Assembly (NCBI GenBank): GCA_963681505.1
Contig: OY811983.1
Location: 271,501 to 335,500, forward strand
Direction of reading: 5' to 3'
Length of the DNA stretch: 64,000 nt
From: Eunapius fragilis
Lineage: Eukaryota > Porifera > Demospongiae > Spongillida > Spongillidae
Within the stretch, counting starts at the first letter, position 1, and every line of letters starts with the position of its first letter. Shown here piece by piece: positions 35,901-49,069 of this stretch. The notes under the pieces are model-generated. The model was not told the DNA's origin and made no database searches. It saw only the letters and a list, made by a program, of their open reading frames with translations. The translations under genes and the position numbers were made by a program.

Positions 35901-38900
35901 TGGGATTGGTAGTGGGATTGGTAGTGGGATTGGTAGTGGGATTGGTAGTGGGATTGGTAGTGGGATTGGTAGTGGGATTGGTAGTGGGATTGGTAGTGGG
36001 ATTGGTAGTGGGATTGGTAGTGGGATTGGTAGTGGGATTGGCACCGGGATTGGTAGTGGGATTGGTAGTGGGGTTGACAGTGGGATTGGTAGTGGGATTG
36101 GTAGTGGGATTGGTAGTGGGATTGGTAGTGGGATTGGTAGTGGGATGGGTAGTGGTAGTGGTAGTGGGATTGGTAGTGGGATTGGTAGTGGGATTGGTAG
36201 TGGGATTGGTAGTGGGATTGGTAGTGGGATTGGTAGTGGGATTGGTAGTGGGATTGGTAGTGGTAGTGATAGTGGGATTGGTAGTGGTAGTGGTAGTGGT
36301 AGTGGGATTGGTAGTGGGATTGGTAGTGGGATTGGTAATGGGATTGGTAGTGGGATTGGTAGTGGGATTGGTAGTGGGATTGGTAGTGGGATTGGTAGTG
36401 GGATTGGCACCGGGATTGGTAGTGGGATTGGTAGTGGGATTGGGAGTGGTAGTGGGATTGGTAGTGGGATTTGTAGTGGGATTGGTAGTGGGATTGGTAG
36501 TGGGATTGGTAGTGGGATTTGTAGTGGGATTGGTAGTGGGATTGGTAGTGCGATTGGTAGTGGGATTGGTAGTGGGATTGGTAGTGGGATTGGTTGTGGG
36601 ATTGGTAGTGGTAGTGGTAGTGGTAGTGGGATTGGAGGTGGGATTGGTAGTGGGATTGGTAGTGGGATTGGTAGTGGGATTGGTAGTGGGATTGGTAGTG
36701 GGATTGGTAGTGGGATTGGTAGTGGGATTGGTAGTGGTAGTGGTAGTGCGATTGGTAGTGATAGTGGTAGTGGTAGTGGGATTGGTAGTGGGATTGGTAG
36801 TGGGATTGGTAGTGGGATTGGTAGTGGGATTGGTAGTGGGATTGGTAGTGGGATTGGTAGTGGGATTGGCACCGGGATTGGTAGTGGGATTGGTAGTGGG
36901 ATTGGTAGTGGGATTGGTAGTGGGATTGGTAGTGGGATTGGTAGTGGTAGTGTTAGAGGTAGTGGGATTGGTAGTGGGATTGGTAGTGGGATTGGTAGTG
37001 GGATTGGTAGTGGGATTGGTAGTGGGATTGGTAGTGGGATTGGTAGTGGGATTGGTAGTGGTAGTGGTAGTGGTAGTGGGATTGGTAGTAGGATTGGTAG
37101 TGGGATTGGTGGTGGGATTGGTAGTGAGATTGGTAGTGGGATTGGTTGTGGGATTGGTAGTGGTAGAAGTAGTGGTAGTGGGATTGGTAGTGGGATTGGT
37201 AGTGGGATTGGTAGTGGGATTGGTAGTGGGATTGGTAATGGGATTGGTAGTGGGATTGGTAGTGGGATTGGTAGTGGGATTGGTAGTGGTAGTGGTAGTG
37301 GGATTGGTAGTGGTAGTGGTAGTGGTAGTGGGATTGGTAGTGGGATTGGTAGTGGGATTGGTAGTGGGATTGGTAGTGGGATTGGTTGCGGGATTGGTAG
37401 TGGTAGTGGTAGTGGTAGTGGGATTGGTAGTGGGATTGGTAGTGGGATTGTTAGTGGAATTGGTAGTGGGATTGGTAGTGGGATTGGTTGTGGGATTGGT
37501 AGTGGTAGTGGTAGTGGTAGTGGGATTGGTAGTGGGATTGGTAGTGGGATTGGTAGTGGGATTGGTAGTGGGATTGGTAGTGGGATTGGTAGTGGAATTG
37601 GTAGTGGAATTGGTTGTGGGATTGGTAGTGGTAATGGTAGTGGTAGTGGGATTGGTAGTGGATTGGTAGTGGGATTGGTAGTGGGATTGGTAGTGGGATT
37701 GGTAGTGGGATTGGTTGTGGGATTGGTAGTGGTAGTGGTAGTGGGATTGGTAGTGGTAGTGGTAGTGGTAGTGGGATTTGTAGTGGGATTGGTAGTGGGA
37801 TTGGTAGTGGGATTGGTAGTGGGATTGGTAGTGGGATTGGTAGTGGGATTGGTAGTGGGATTGGTAGTGGGATTGGTAGTGGTAGTGGTAGAGGTAGTGG
37901 GATTGGTAGTGGGATTGGTAATGGTAGTGGTAGTGGGATTGGTAGTGGGATTGGTAGTGGGATTGGTAGTGGGATTGATAATGGGATTGCTAGTGGGATT
38001 GGTTGTTTGATTGGTAGTGGGATTGGTAGTGGGATTGGTAGTGGTAGTGGTAGTGGGATTGGTAGTGGGATTGGTAGTTGGATTGGTAGTGGGATTGGTA
38101 GTGGGATTTGTAGTGGGATTGGTAGTGGGATTGGTAGTGGGTTTGGTAGTGGGATTGGCAGTGGGATTGGTAGTGGGATTGGTAGTGGGATTGGTAGTGG
38201 TAGTGGTAGCGGGATTGGAAGTGGTAGTGGTAGTGGTAGTGGGATTGGTAGTGGGATTAGTAGTGGGATTGGTAGTGGGAATGGTAGTGGGATTGGTAGT
38301 GGAATTGGTAGTGGGATTGGTAGTGGGATTGGTAGTGGGATTGGTAGTGGGATTGGTAGTGGGATTGGTAGTGGGATTGGTAGTGGGATTGGTAGAAGTA
38401 GTGGTATTGGTAGTGGGATTGGTAGTGGGATTTATAGTGAAAATTCTAGTGGTAGTGGGATTGGTAGGGGAATTGGTAGTGGTAGTGGTAGTGGAATTGG
38501 TAGTGGTAGTGGTAGTGGGATTGGTAGTGGGATTGGTAGTGGTAGTGGTAGTGGGAATGGTTGTGGGATTGGTAGTGGTAGTGGTAGTGGGATTGGTAGT
38601 GGGATTGGTAGTGGGATTGGTAGTGGGATTGGTAGTGGGATTGGTAGTGGGATTGGTTGTGGTAGTGGTAGTGGGATTGGTAGTGGGATTGGTAGTGGGA
38701 TTGGTAGTGGGATTGGTAGTTGGATTGGTAGTGGGATTGGTAGTGGGATTGGTAGTGGGATTGGTAGTGGGATTGGTAGTGGTAGTGGTAGTGGGATTGG
38801 TAGTGGTAGTGGTAGTGGTAGTGGTAGTGGGATTGGAGGTGGGATTGATAGTGGGATTGGTAGTGGGATTGGTAGTGGGATTGGTAGTGGGATTGGTAGA

Positions 38901-41900
38901 GGGATAGGTAGTGGGATTGGTAGTGGGATTGGTAGTGGGATTGGTAGTGGGATTGGTAGTGGGATTGATAGTGGGATTGGTAGTGGTAGTGGTAGTGGTA
39001 GTGGGATTGGTAGTGGGATTGGTAGTGGGATTGGTAGTGGGATTGGTAGTGGGACTGGTAGTGGGATTGGTTGTGGGATTGGTAGTGGTAATGGTAGTGG
39101 TAGTGGGATTGGTAGTGGATTGGTAGTGGGATTGGTAGTGGGATTGGTAGTGGGATTGGTAGTGGGATTGGTAGTGGGATTGGTAGTGGGATTGGTAGTG
39201 GGATTGGTAGTGGGATTGGTAGTGGTAGTGGTAGAGGTAGTGGGATTGGTTGTGGGATTGGTAATGGTAGTGGTAGTGGTAGTGGGATTGGTAGTGGGAT
39301 TGGTAGTGGGATTGATAATGGGATTGCTAGTGGGATTGGTTGTTTGATTGGTAGTGGGATTGGTAGTGGGATTGGTAGTGGTAGTGGTAGTGGGATTGGT
39401 AGTGGGATTGGTAGTTGGATTGGTAGTGGGATTGGTAGTGGGATTTGTAGTGGGATTGGTAGTGGGATTGGTAGTGGGTTTGGTAGTGGGATTGGCAGTG
39501 GGATTGGTAGTGGGATTGGTAGTGGGATTGGTAGTGGTAGTGGTAGCGGGATTGGAAGTGGTAGTGGTAGTGGTAGTGGGATTGGTAGTGGGATTGGTAG
39601 TGGGATTGGTAGTGGGAATGGTAGTGGGATTGGTAGTGGGATTGGTTGTGGGATTGGTAGTGGGATTGGTAGTGGGATTGGTAGTGGGATTGGTAGTGGG
39701 ATTGGTAGTGGGATTGGTAGTGGGATTGGTAGTGGGATTTGTAGTGGGATTGGTAGTGGGATTGGTAGTGGGATTGGTAGTGGGATTGGTAGTGGGATTG
39801 GTAGTGGGATTGGTAGTGGGATTGGTAGTGGGATTGGTAGTGGGATTGGTTGTGGGATTGGTAGTGGGATTGGTAGTGGTAGTGGTAGTGGGATTGGTAG
39901 TGGGATTGGTAGTGGGGTTGGTAGTGGGATTGGTAGTGGTAGTGGTAGTGGTAGTGGGATTGGTAGTGGGATTGGTAGTGGTAGTGGTAGTGGGATTGGT
40001 AGTGGGATTGGTAGTGGGATTGGTAGAGGGATTGGTAGTGGGATTGGTAGTGGTAGTGGTAGTGGGATTGGTAGTGGGATTGGTAGTGGGATTGGTAGTG
40101 GGATTGGTAGTGGGATTGGTAGTGGGATTGGTAGAAGTAGTGGTATTGGTAGTGGGATTGGTAGTGGGATTTATAGTGAAAATTCTAGTGGTAGTGGGAT
40201 TGGTAGGGGAATTGGTAGTGGTAGTGGTAGTGGGATTGGTAGTGGTAGTGGTAGTGGGATTGGTAGTGCGATTGGTAGTGGTAGTGGTAGTGGGAATGGT
40301 TGTGGGATTGGTAGTGGTAGTGGTAGTGGGATTGGTAGTGGGATTGGTAGTGGGATTGGTAGTGGGATTGGTAGTGGGATTGGTTGTGGGATTGGTAGTG
40401 GTAGTGGTAGTGGGATTGGTAGTGGGATTGGTAGTGGGATTGGAAGTGGGATTGGTAGTGGGATTGGTAGTGGAATTGGTAGTGGGATTGGTAGTGGGAT
40501 TGGTAGTGGTAGTGGTAGTGGGATTGGTAGTGGTAGTGGTAGTAGTAGTGGTAGTGGGATTGGTAGTGGGATTGGTAGAGGGATTGGTAGTGGTAGTGGT
40601 AGTGGGATTGGTAGTGGTATTGGTAGTGGGATTGGTTGTGGGATTGGTAGTGGGATTGGTAGTGGGATTGGTAGTGGGATTGATAGTGGGATTTGTAGTG
40701 GTAGTGGTAGTGGTAGTGGGATTGGTAGTGGGATTGGGATTGGTAGTGGGATAGGTAGTGGGATTGGTAGTGGGATTGGTAGTGGGATTGGTAGTGGGAT
40801 TGGTAGTGGTAGTGGTAGTGGGATTGGTAGTGGTAGTGGTAGTGGTAGTGGGATTGGTAGTGGGATTGGTAGTGGGATTGGTAGTGGGATTGGTAGTGGG
40901 ATTGGTTGTGGGATTGGTAGTGGGATTGGTAGTGGGATTGGTAGTGGGATTGGTAGTGGGATTGGTAGTGGGATTGGTAGTGGGATTGGTAGTGGGATTG
41001 GTAGTGGGATTGGTAGTGGGATTGGTAGTGGGATTGGTAGTGGGATTGGTAGTGGGATTGGTAGTGGGATTGGTAGTGGGATTGGTAGTGGGATTGGCAC
41101 CGGGATTGGTAGTGGGATTGGTAGTGGGGTTGACAGTGGGATTGGTAGTGGGATTGGTAGTGGGATTGGTAGTGGGATTGGTAGTGGGATTGGTAGTGGG
41201 ATGGGTAGTGGTAGTGGTAGTGGTAGTGGGATTGGTAGTGGGATTGGTAGTGGGATTGGTAGTGGGATTGGTAGTGGGATTGGTAGTGGGATTGGTAGTG
41301 GGATTGGTAGTGGGATTGGTAGTGGTAGTGATAGTGGGATTGGTAGTGGTAGTGGTAGTGGTAGTGGGATTGGTAGTGGGATTGGTAGTGGGATTGGTAA
41401 TGGGATTGGTAGTGGGATTGGTAGTGGGATTGGTAGTGGGATTGGTAGTGGGATTGGTAGTGGGATTGGCACCGGGATTGGTAGTGGGATTGGTAGTGGG
41501 ATTGGGAGTGGTAGTGGGATTGGTAGTGGGATTTGTAGTGGGATTGGTAGTGGGATTGGTAGTGGGATTGGTAGTGGGATTTGTAGTGGGATTGGTAGTG
41601 GGATTGGTAGTGCGATTGGTAGTGGGATTGGTAGTGGGATTGGTAGTGGGATTGGTTGTGGGATTGGTAGTGGTAGTGGTAGTGGTAGTGGGATTGGAGG
41701 TGGGATTGGTAGTGGGATTGGTAGTGGGATTGGTAGTGGGATTGGTAGTGGGATTGGTAGTGGGATTGGTAGTGGGATTGGTAGTGGGATTGGTAGTGGT
41801 AGTGGTAGTGCGATTGGTAGTGATAGTGGTAGTGGTAGTGGGATTGGTAGTGGGATTGGTAGTGGGATTGGTAGTGGGATTGGTAGTGGGATTGGTAGTG

Positions 41901-44659
41901 GGATTGGTAGTGGGATTGGTAGTGGGATTGGCACCGGGATTGGTAGTGGGATTGGTAGTGGGATTGGTAGTGGGATTGGTAGTGGGATTGGTAGTGGGAT
42001 TGGTAGTGGTAGTGTTAGAGGTAGTGGGATTGGTAGTGGGATTGGTAGTGGGATTGGTAGTGGGATTGGTAGTGGGATTGGTAGTGGGATTGGTAGTGGG
42101 ATTGGTAGTGGGATTGGTAGTGGTAGTGGTAGTGGTAGTGGGATTGGTAGTAGGATTGGTAGTGGGATTGGTGGTGGGATTGGTAGTGAGATTGGTAGTG
42201 GGATTGGTTGTGGGATTGGTAGTGGTAGAAGTAGTGGTAGTGGGATTGGTAGTGGGATTGGTAGTGGGATTGGTAGTGGGATTGGTAGTGGGATTGGTAA
42301 TGGGATTGGTAGTGGGATTGGTAGTGGGATTGGTAGTGGGATTGGTAGTGGTAGTGGTAGTGGGATTGGTAGTGGTAGTGGTAGTGGTAGTGGGATTGGT
42401 AGTGGGATTGGTAGTGGGATTGGTAGTGGGATTGGTAGTGGGATTGGTTGCGGGATTGGTAGTGGTAGTGGTAGTGGTAGTGGGATTGGTAGTGGGATTG
42501 GTAGTGGGATTGTTAGTGGAATTGGTAGTGGGATTGGTAGTGGGATTGGTTGTGGGATTGGTAGTGGTAGTGGTAGTGGTAGTGGGATTGGTAGTGGGAT
42601 TGGTAGTGGGATTGGTAGTGGGATTGGTAGTGGGATTGGTAGTGGGATTGGTAGTGGAATTGGTAGTGGGATTGGTAGTGGGATTGGTAGTGGGATTGAT
42701 AGTGGGATTGGTAGTGGGATTGGTAGTGGGATTGGTAGTGGTAGTTGTAGAGGTAGTGGGATTGGTAGTGGGATTGGTAATGGTAGTGGTAGTGGTAGTG
42801 GGATTGGTAGTGGGATTAGTAGTGGGATTGGTAGTGGGATTGATAATGGGATTGCTAGTGGGATTGGTAGTTTGATTGGTAGTGGGATTGGTAGTGGGAT
42901 TTGTAGTCGTAGTGGTAGTGGGATTGGTAGTGGGATTGGTAGTGGGATTGGTAGTGGGATTGGTAGTGGGATTTGTAGTGGTAGTGGTAGTGGTAGTGGG
43001 ATTGGTATTGGGATTGGTAGTGGGATTGGTAGTGGGATTGGTAGTGGGATTGGTAGTGGGATTGGTAGTGGGATTAGTAGTGGCATTGGTAGTGGTAGTG
43101 GTAGTGGGATTGGTAGTGGGATTGGTAGTGGGATTGGTAGTGGGATTGGTAGTGGGATTGGTAGTGGGATTGGTAGTGGGATTGGTAGTGGGATTGGTAA
43201 TGGGATTGGTAGTGGGATTGGTAGTGGGATTGGTAGTGGGATTCGTAGTGGGATTGGTAGTGGGATTGGTAGTAGGATTGGTAGTGGGATTGGTAGTGGG
43301 ATTGGTAGTGGGATTAGTAGTGGGATTGGTAATGGGATTGGTAGTGGGATTGGTAGTGGTAGTGGTAGTGGTAGTGGTAGTGGAATTGGTAGTGGGATTG
43401 GTATTGGGATTGGTAGTGGGATTGGTAGTGGGATTGGTAATGGGATTGGTAGTGGGATTGGTAGTGGGATTGGTAGTGGGATTGGTAGTGGGATTGGTAG
43501 TGGTACTGGTAGTGGGATTGGTAGTGGGATTGGTAGTGGGATTGGTAGTGGGATTGGTAGTGGGATTGGTAGTGGGATTGGTAGTGGGATTGTTAGTGGG
43601 ATTGGTAGTGGGATTGGTACTGGTAGTGTTAAAGGTAGTGGGATTGGTAGTGGGATTGTAAATGGTAGTGGTAGTGGTAGTGGGATTGGTAGTGGGATTG
43701 GTAGTGGGATTGGTAGTGGGATTGGTAGTGGGATTGGTAGTGGGATTGGTAGTGGGATTGGTAGTGGGATTAGTAGTGGCATTGGTAGTGGTAGTGGTAG
43801 TGGGATTGGTAGTGGGATTGGTAGTGGGATTGGTAGTGGGATTGGTAGTGGGATTGGTAGTGGGATTGGTAGTGGGATTGGTAGTGGTAGTGGGATTGGT
43901 AGTGGGATTGGTATTGGGATTGGTAGTGGGATAGGTGGTGGGATTGGTAGTGGGATTGGTAGTGGGATTGGTAGTGGTAGTGGTAGTGGGATTGGTAGTG
44001 GGATTGGTAGTGGGATTGGTAGTGGGATTGGTAGTGGTAGTGGTAGTGGTAGTGGGATTGGTAGTGGGATTGGTATTGGGATTGGTAGTGGTAGTGGGAT
44101 TGGTAGTGGGATTGGTATTGGGATTGGTAGTGGGATAGGTGGTGGGATTGGTAGTGGGATTGGTAGTGGGATTGGTAGTGGTAGTGGTAGTGGGATTGGT
44201 AGTGGGATTGGTAGTGGGATTGGTAGTGGGATTGGTAGTGGTAGTGGTAGTGGGATTGGTAGTGGGATTGGTAGTAGTAGTGGTAGTGGTAGTGCGATTG
44301 GTAGTGGGATTGGTAGTGGGATTTGTAGTGGTAGTGGGATTGGTAGTGGGATTGGTAGTGGGATTGGTAGTGGGATTGGTAGTGGGATTGGTAGTGGGAT
44401 TGGTAGTGGGATTGGTAGTGGGATTGGTAGTGGGATTGGTAGTGGGATTGGTAGTGGGATTGGTAGTGGGATTGGTAGTGGGATTGGTAGTGGTAGTGGT
44501 AGTGGTAGTGGGATTGTAGTGGGATTGGTAGTGGGATTGGTAGTGGGAATGGTAGTGGGATTGGTAGTGGTAGTGGTAGTGGTAGTGGCATTGGTAGTGG
44601 GATTGGTAGTGGGATTGCTAGCGGGATTGGTAGTGGGATTGGTAGTGGGATTGGTATTA
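29967..44659 (+). repeat. GGGATTGGTAGT array R1, 14.7 kb
   Basis: Longest uninterrupted simple-repeat array here, made of GGTAGT and GGGATT 6-mers; the top strand has almost no C. Runs of GGTAGT fit the two-tetrad G-quadruplex pattern with 4-base loops. It contains a tandem duplication of about 5.07 kb (32540-42669) and repeated marker blocks such as GGTAGGGGAATTGG, TATAGTGAAAATTC and GGCACCGGGATT. Open frames as long as 1816 codons (GIGS) or 1575 codons (PIPL, minus strand) result only from the stop-free 12-bp unit. Contraction in the assembly cannot be excluded. Confidence 0.95.
32540..42669 (+). repeat. 5.07-kb tandem higher-order duplication
   Basis: Copy 1 is about 32540-37607 and copy 2 about 37608-42669. 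Landmarks recur at +5068 bp (GGTTGTTTGATTGG at 32939 and 38007, TATAGTGAAAATTC at about 35104 and 40172). The offset falls to +5056 after loss of one 12-bp unit and returns to +5062 after gain of one 6-bp unit. Otherwise the copies look nearly identical, pointing to a very recent event. Each copy also begins with a smaller duplicated head: GGTTGTTTGATTGG recurs after 1337 bp (32939/34276 and 38007/39344). Confidence 0.9.
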
Positions 44660-45600
44660 TTACAGATTGAACCCGTGAAAGTGCAGCAATTGGTCGAAGC
44701 GCGCCGAATTGTGCCGAATTGTTGCAGATTGTTGCAGATTGATCCCGCGATAATGCAGCAATCTGTCGCAGCGCTCCGAATTGCGCCGAATTGATACAGA
44801 TTGATCCCGTGAAAGTGCAACAATCTGTCGCATCGCGCCGAATTGCGCTGAGTTGTTACAGATTGATCCCGTGAATGTGCAGCAATCGGTCGTACCACGC
44901 CGAATTGCGTCGAATTGTTACAGATTGGTTCAGCCGAAGCGCACCAATCCGTCCATGCGCGCCGAATTGCGCCGAATTGTTACAGATAGAACCCGTGAAA
45001 GTGCAGCAATCGGTACAAGCGCGCTGAATTGTGCCGAATTGTTGCATATTGCCCCCGCGAAAGTGCACCAATCCGTCGCAGCGCGCCGAATTGTTACAGA
45101 TTGATCCCGTGAAAGTGCAGCAATCCGTCGCAGCTCGCCGAATTGTTACAGATTGGTTCCGCGAAAGTGGTGCAATCTGTCGCAGCACGCCGAATTGTGC
45201 CGAATTGTTGCAGATTGATCCCGCAAAAGTGCACCAATCCGTTGCAGCGCGCCGAATTGCTCTGAATTGTTACAGATTGAACCCGTGAAAGTGCAGCAAT
45301 TGGTCGCAGCGCGCCGAATTGTGCCGAATTGTTGCAGATTGATCCCGCGATAATGCAGCAATCCGTCGCAGCGCGCCGAATCGCGCCGAATTGATACAGA
45401 TTGATCCCGTGAAAGTGCAACAATCTGTCGCATCGCGCCGAATTGCGCTGAGTTGTTACAGATTGATCCCGTGAATGTGTAGCAATCGGTCGTACCACGC
45501 CGAATTGCGCCGAATTGTTACAGATTGGTCCAGCCGAAGGGCACCAAACCGTCCATGCGCGCCAAAATGCGCCGAATTGATGGGGATTGATCCCGCCATA
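44660..45600 (+). repeat. 62-bp satellite block S14
   Basis: About 940 bp. It opens exactly like S13 (AACCCGTGAAAG, TTGCAGATTGTTGCAGATTG) but lacks about 0.8 kb of S13's middle; from about 44856 it follows 29221 onward. It ends with the same GATTGATCCCGCCATAAGG phrase. Confidence 0.9.
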
Positions 45601-48600
45601 AGGGATTGGTAGCGGGATTGGTAGTGGTAACTGAAGTGGTAGTGGGATTGGTAGTGGGATTGGTAGTGTAGTGGAAGTGGGATTGGTAGTGGTAGTGGGA
45701 TTGGTAGTGGTAGTGGTAGTGGGATTGGTAGTGGGATTGGTAGGGGTAGTGGTAGAGGTAATGGGATTAGTAGTGGTAGTGGTAGTGGTAGTGGGATTGG
45801 TAGTGGATTGGTAGTGGGATTGGTAGTGGTAATTGTAGTGGTAGTCTGATTGGAAGGGGGATTAGTAGTGGTAGTGGTAGTGGGATTGGTAGTAGTAGTG
45901 GTAGTGGGATAGGTAGAGGGAGTGGTAGTGGGATTGGTAGTGGGATTAACAGTGGTAATGGTAGTGGTTGCGTGAATGGTAGTGGGATTGGTAGTGGGAT
46001 TGGTAGTGGTAGTGGAAGTGGGATTGGTAGTGGGATTGGTAGTGGGATTGGTAGTGGGATTGGTAGTGGTGGTGGTAGTGGGATTGGTAGTGGGATTGGT
46101 AGTGGGATTGTTAGTGGGATTGGTAGTGGGATTGGTAGTGGTAGTGGTAGTGGGATTGGTAGTGGGATTGGTAGTGGGATTGGTAGTGGTAGTGGTAGTG
46201 GGAATGTTAGTGGGATTGGTAGTGGTAGTGGTAGTGGGATTGTAGTGGGATTGGTAGTGGGATTGGTAGTGGGATTGGTAGTGGGATTGGTAGTGGGATT
46301 GCTAGTGGGTTTGGTAGTGGTAGTGGTTGTGGGATTGGTAGTGGGATTGGTAGTGGGATTGGTAGTGGGATTGGTAGTGGGATTGGTAGTGGGATTGGTA
46401 GTGGCATTGGTAGAAGTAGTGGTAGTGGTAGTGGGATTGGTAGTGGGATTTGTAGTGGAAATTCTAGTGGTAGTGGGATTGGTAGGGGAATTGGTAGTGG
46501 GATTGGCAGTGGGATTGGTAGTGGGATAAGTAGTGGGATTGGTAGTGGTAGTGGTAGTGGGATTGGTAGTGGTAGTGGTAGTGGTAATGGTAGTGGGATT
46601 GGTAGTGGGATTGGTAGTGGGATTGGTAGTGGGATTGGTAGTGGGATTGGTAGAGGGATTGGTAGTGGGATTGGTAGTGGGATTGGTAGTGGGATTGGTA
46701 GTGGGATTGGTAGTGGTAGTGGTAGTGGGATTGGTAGTGGTAGTGGTAGTGGTAGTGGTAGTGGGATTGGTAGTGGGATTGGTAGTTGGATTGGTAGTGG
46801 AATTGGTAGTGGGATTGGTAGTGGGATTGGTAGTGGGATTGGTAGTGGGATTGGTAGTGGGATTGGTAGTGGGATTAGTAGTGGGATTGGTAGTGGGATT
46901 GGTAGTGGGATTGGTAGTGGGATTTGTAGTGGTAGTGGTAGTGGTAGTGGGATTGGTAGTGGGATTGGTAGTGGGATTGGTAGTGGGATTGGTAGTGGGA
47001 TTGGTAGTGGGATTAGTAGTGGCATTGGAAGTGGTAGTGGTAGTGGGATTGGTAGTGGGATTGGTAGTGGGATTGGTAGTGGGATTGGTAGTGGGATTGG
47101 TCGTGGGATTGGTAGTGGGATTGGTAGTGGGATTGGTAGTGGGATTGGTATTGGGATTGGTAGTGGGATTGGTAGTGGGATTGGTAGTGGGATTGGTAGT
47201 GGGATTGGTAGTGGGATTGGTAGTAGGATTGGTAGTGGGATTGGTAGTGGGATTGGTAGTGGGATTGGTAGTGGGATTGGTAATGGGATTGGTAGTGGGA
47301 TTGGTAGTGGTAGTGGTAATGGGATTGTTAGTGGAATTGGTAATGGGATTGCTAGTGGGATTGGTAGTTTGATTGGTAGTGGGATTGGTAGTGGGATTGG
47401 TAGTGGTAGTGGTAGTGGAATTGGTAGTGGGATTGGTATTGGGATTGGTAGTGGGATTGGTAGTGCGATTGGTAATGGGATTGGTAGTGGGATTGGTAGT
47501 GGATTGGTAGTGGGATTGGTAGTGGGATTGGTAGTGGTACTGGTAGTGGGATTAGTAGTGGGATTGGTAGTGGGATTGGTAGTGGGATTGGTAGTGGGAT
47601 TGGTAGTGGGATTGGTAGTGGGATTGGTAGTGGGATTAGTAGAAGTAGTGGTAGTGGTAGTGGAATTGGTAGTGGGTTTTATAGTGGTAATTCTAGTGGT
47701 AGTGGGATTGGTAGGGGAATTGGTAGTGGTAGTGGTAGTGGGATTGGTAGTGGTAGTGGTAGTGGGATTGGTAGTGGGATTGGTTGTGGTAGTGGTAGTG
47801 GGATTGGTAGTGGGATTGGTAGTGGGATTGGTAGTGGGATTGGTAGTGGGATTGGTAGTGGGATTGGTAGTGGGATTGGTAGTGGGATTGGTAGTGGGAT
47901 TGGTAGTGTAGTAGAAGTGGGATTGGTAGTGGTAGTGGGATTGGTAGTGGTAGTGGTAGTGGGATTGGTAGTGGGATTGGTAGGGGTAGTGGTAGAGGTA
48001 GTGGGATTAGTAGTGGTAGTGGTAGTGGTAGTGGGATTGGTAGTGGATTGGTAGTGGGATTGGTAGTGGTAATTGTAGTGGTAGTCTGAATGGAAGGGGG
48101 ATTAGTAGTGGTAGTGGTAGTGGGATTGGTAGTAGTAGTGGTAGTGGTAGTGGGATTGGTAGAGGGAGTGGTAGTGGGATTGGTAGTGGGATTAACAGTG
48201 GTAAATGTAGTGGTTGCGTGAATGGTAGTGGGATTGGTAGTGGTAGTGGAAGTGGGATTGGTAGTGGGATAAGTAGTGGGATTGGTAGTGGTAGTGGTAG
48301 TGGGATTGGTAGTGGTAGTGGTAGTGGTAGTGGTAGTGGGATTGGTAGTGGGATTGGTAGTGGGATTGGTAGTGGGATTGGTAGTGGGATTGGTAGTGGG
48401 ATTGGTAGTGGGATTGGTAGTGGGATTGGTAGTGGGATTGGTAGTGGTAGTGGTAGTGGGATTGGTAGTGGTAGTGGTAGTGGTAGTGGTAGTGGGATTG
48501 GTAGTGGGATTGGTAGTTGGATTGGTAGTGGGATTGGTAGTGGGATTGGTAGTGGGATTGGTAGTGGGATTGGTAGTGGGATTGGTAGTGGGATTGGTAG

Positions 48601-49069
48601 TGGGATTGGTAGTGGGATTGGTAGTGGGATTGGTAGTGGGATTGGTAGTGGGATTGGTAGTGGGATTGGTAGTGGTAGTGGTAGTGGTAGTGGGATTGGT
48701 AGTGGGATTGGTAGTGGGATTGGTAGTGGGATTGGTAGTGGGATTGGTAGTGGGATTGGTAGTGGGATTGGTAGTGGGATTGGTAGTGGGATTGGTAGTG
48801 GTAGTGGTAGTGGGATTGGTAGTGGTAGTGGTAGTGGTAGTGGGATTTGTAGTGGGATTGGTAGTGGGATTGGTAGTGGGATTGGTAGTGGGATTGGTAG
48901 TGGTAGTGGTAGTGGTAGTGGGATTGTAGTGGGATTGGTAGTGGGATTGGTAGTGGGATTGGTAGTGGGATTGGTAGTGGTATTGGTAGTGGTAGTGGGA
49001 TTGGTAGTGGGATTGGTAGTGGGATTGGTAGCGGGATTGGTAATGGGATTGGTAGTAGGATTGGTATTA
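45601..49069 (+). repeat. GGGATTGGTAGT array R2
   Basis: 3469 bp. The start follows R1 at an offset of about 15.63 kb (GGTTGCGTGAATGGTAG at about 30336 and 45966). The same start phrase occurs again near 48210, so R2 holds two array heads in succession without a satellite between them. It exits at GGATTGGTATTATTACAGAT. Confidence 0.95.

Noticed and set aside
29967..44659. Telomeric array
   Set aside because: The G-rich repeat GGGATTGGTAGT is not a known telomere motif, lies internally, and is interspersed with satellite blocks and reversed on the left.
39344..44794. 1816-codon GIGS-repeat ORF and similar giant ORFs on both strands
   Set aside because: Five of six frames of the 12-bp unit are open, the frames overlap on both strands, they run into 62-bp satellite without splice or start context, and unit indels of 6 and 12 bp keep any frame open.
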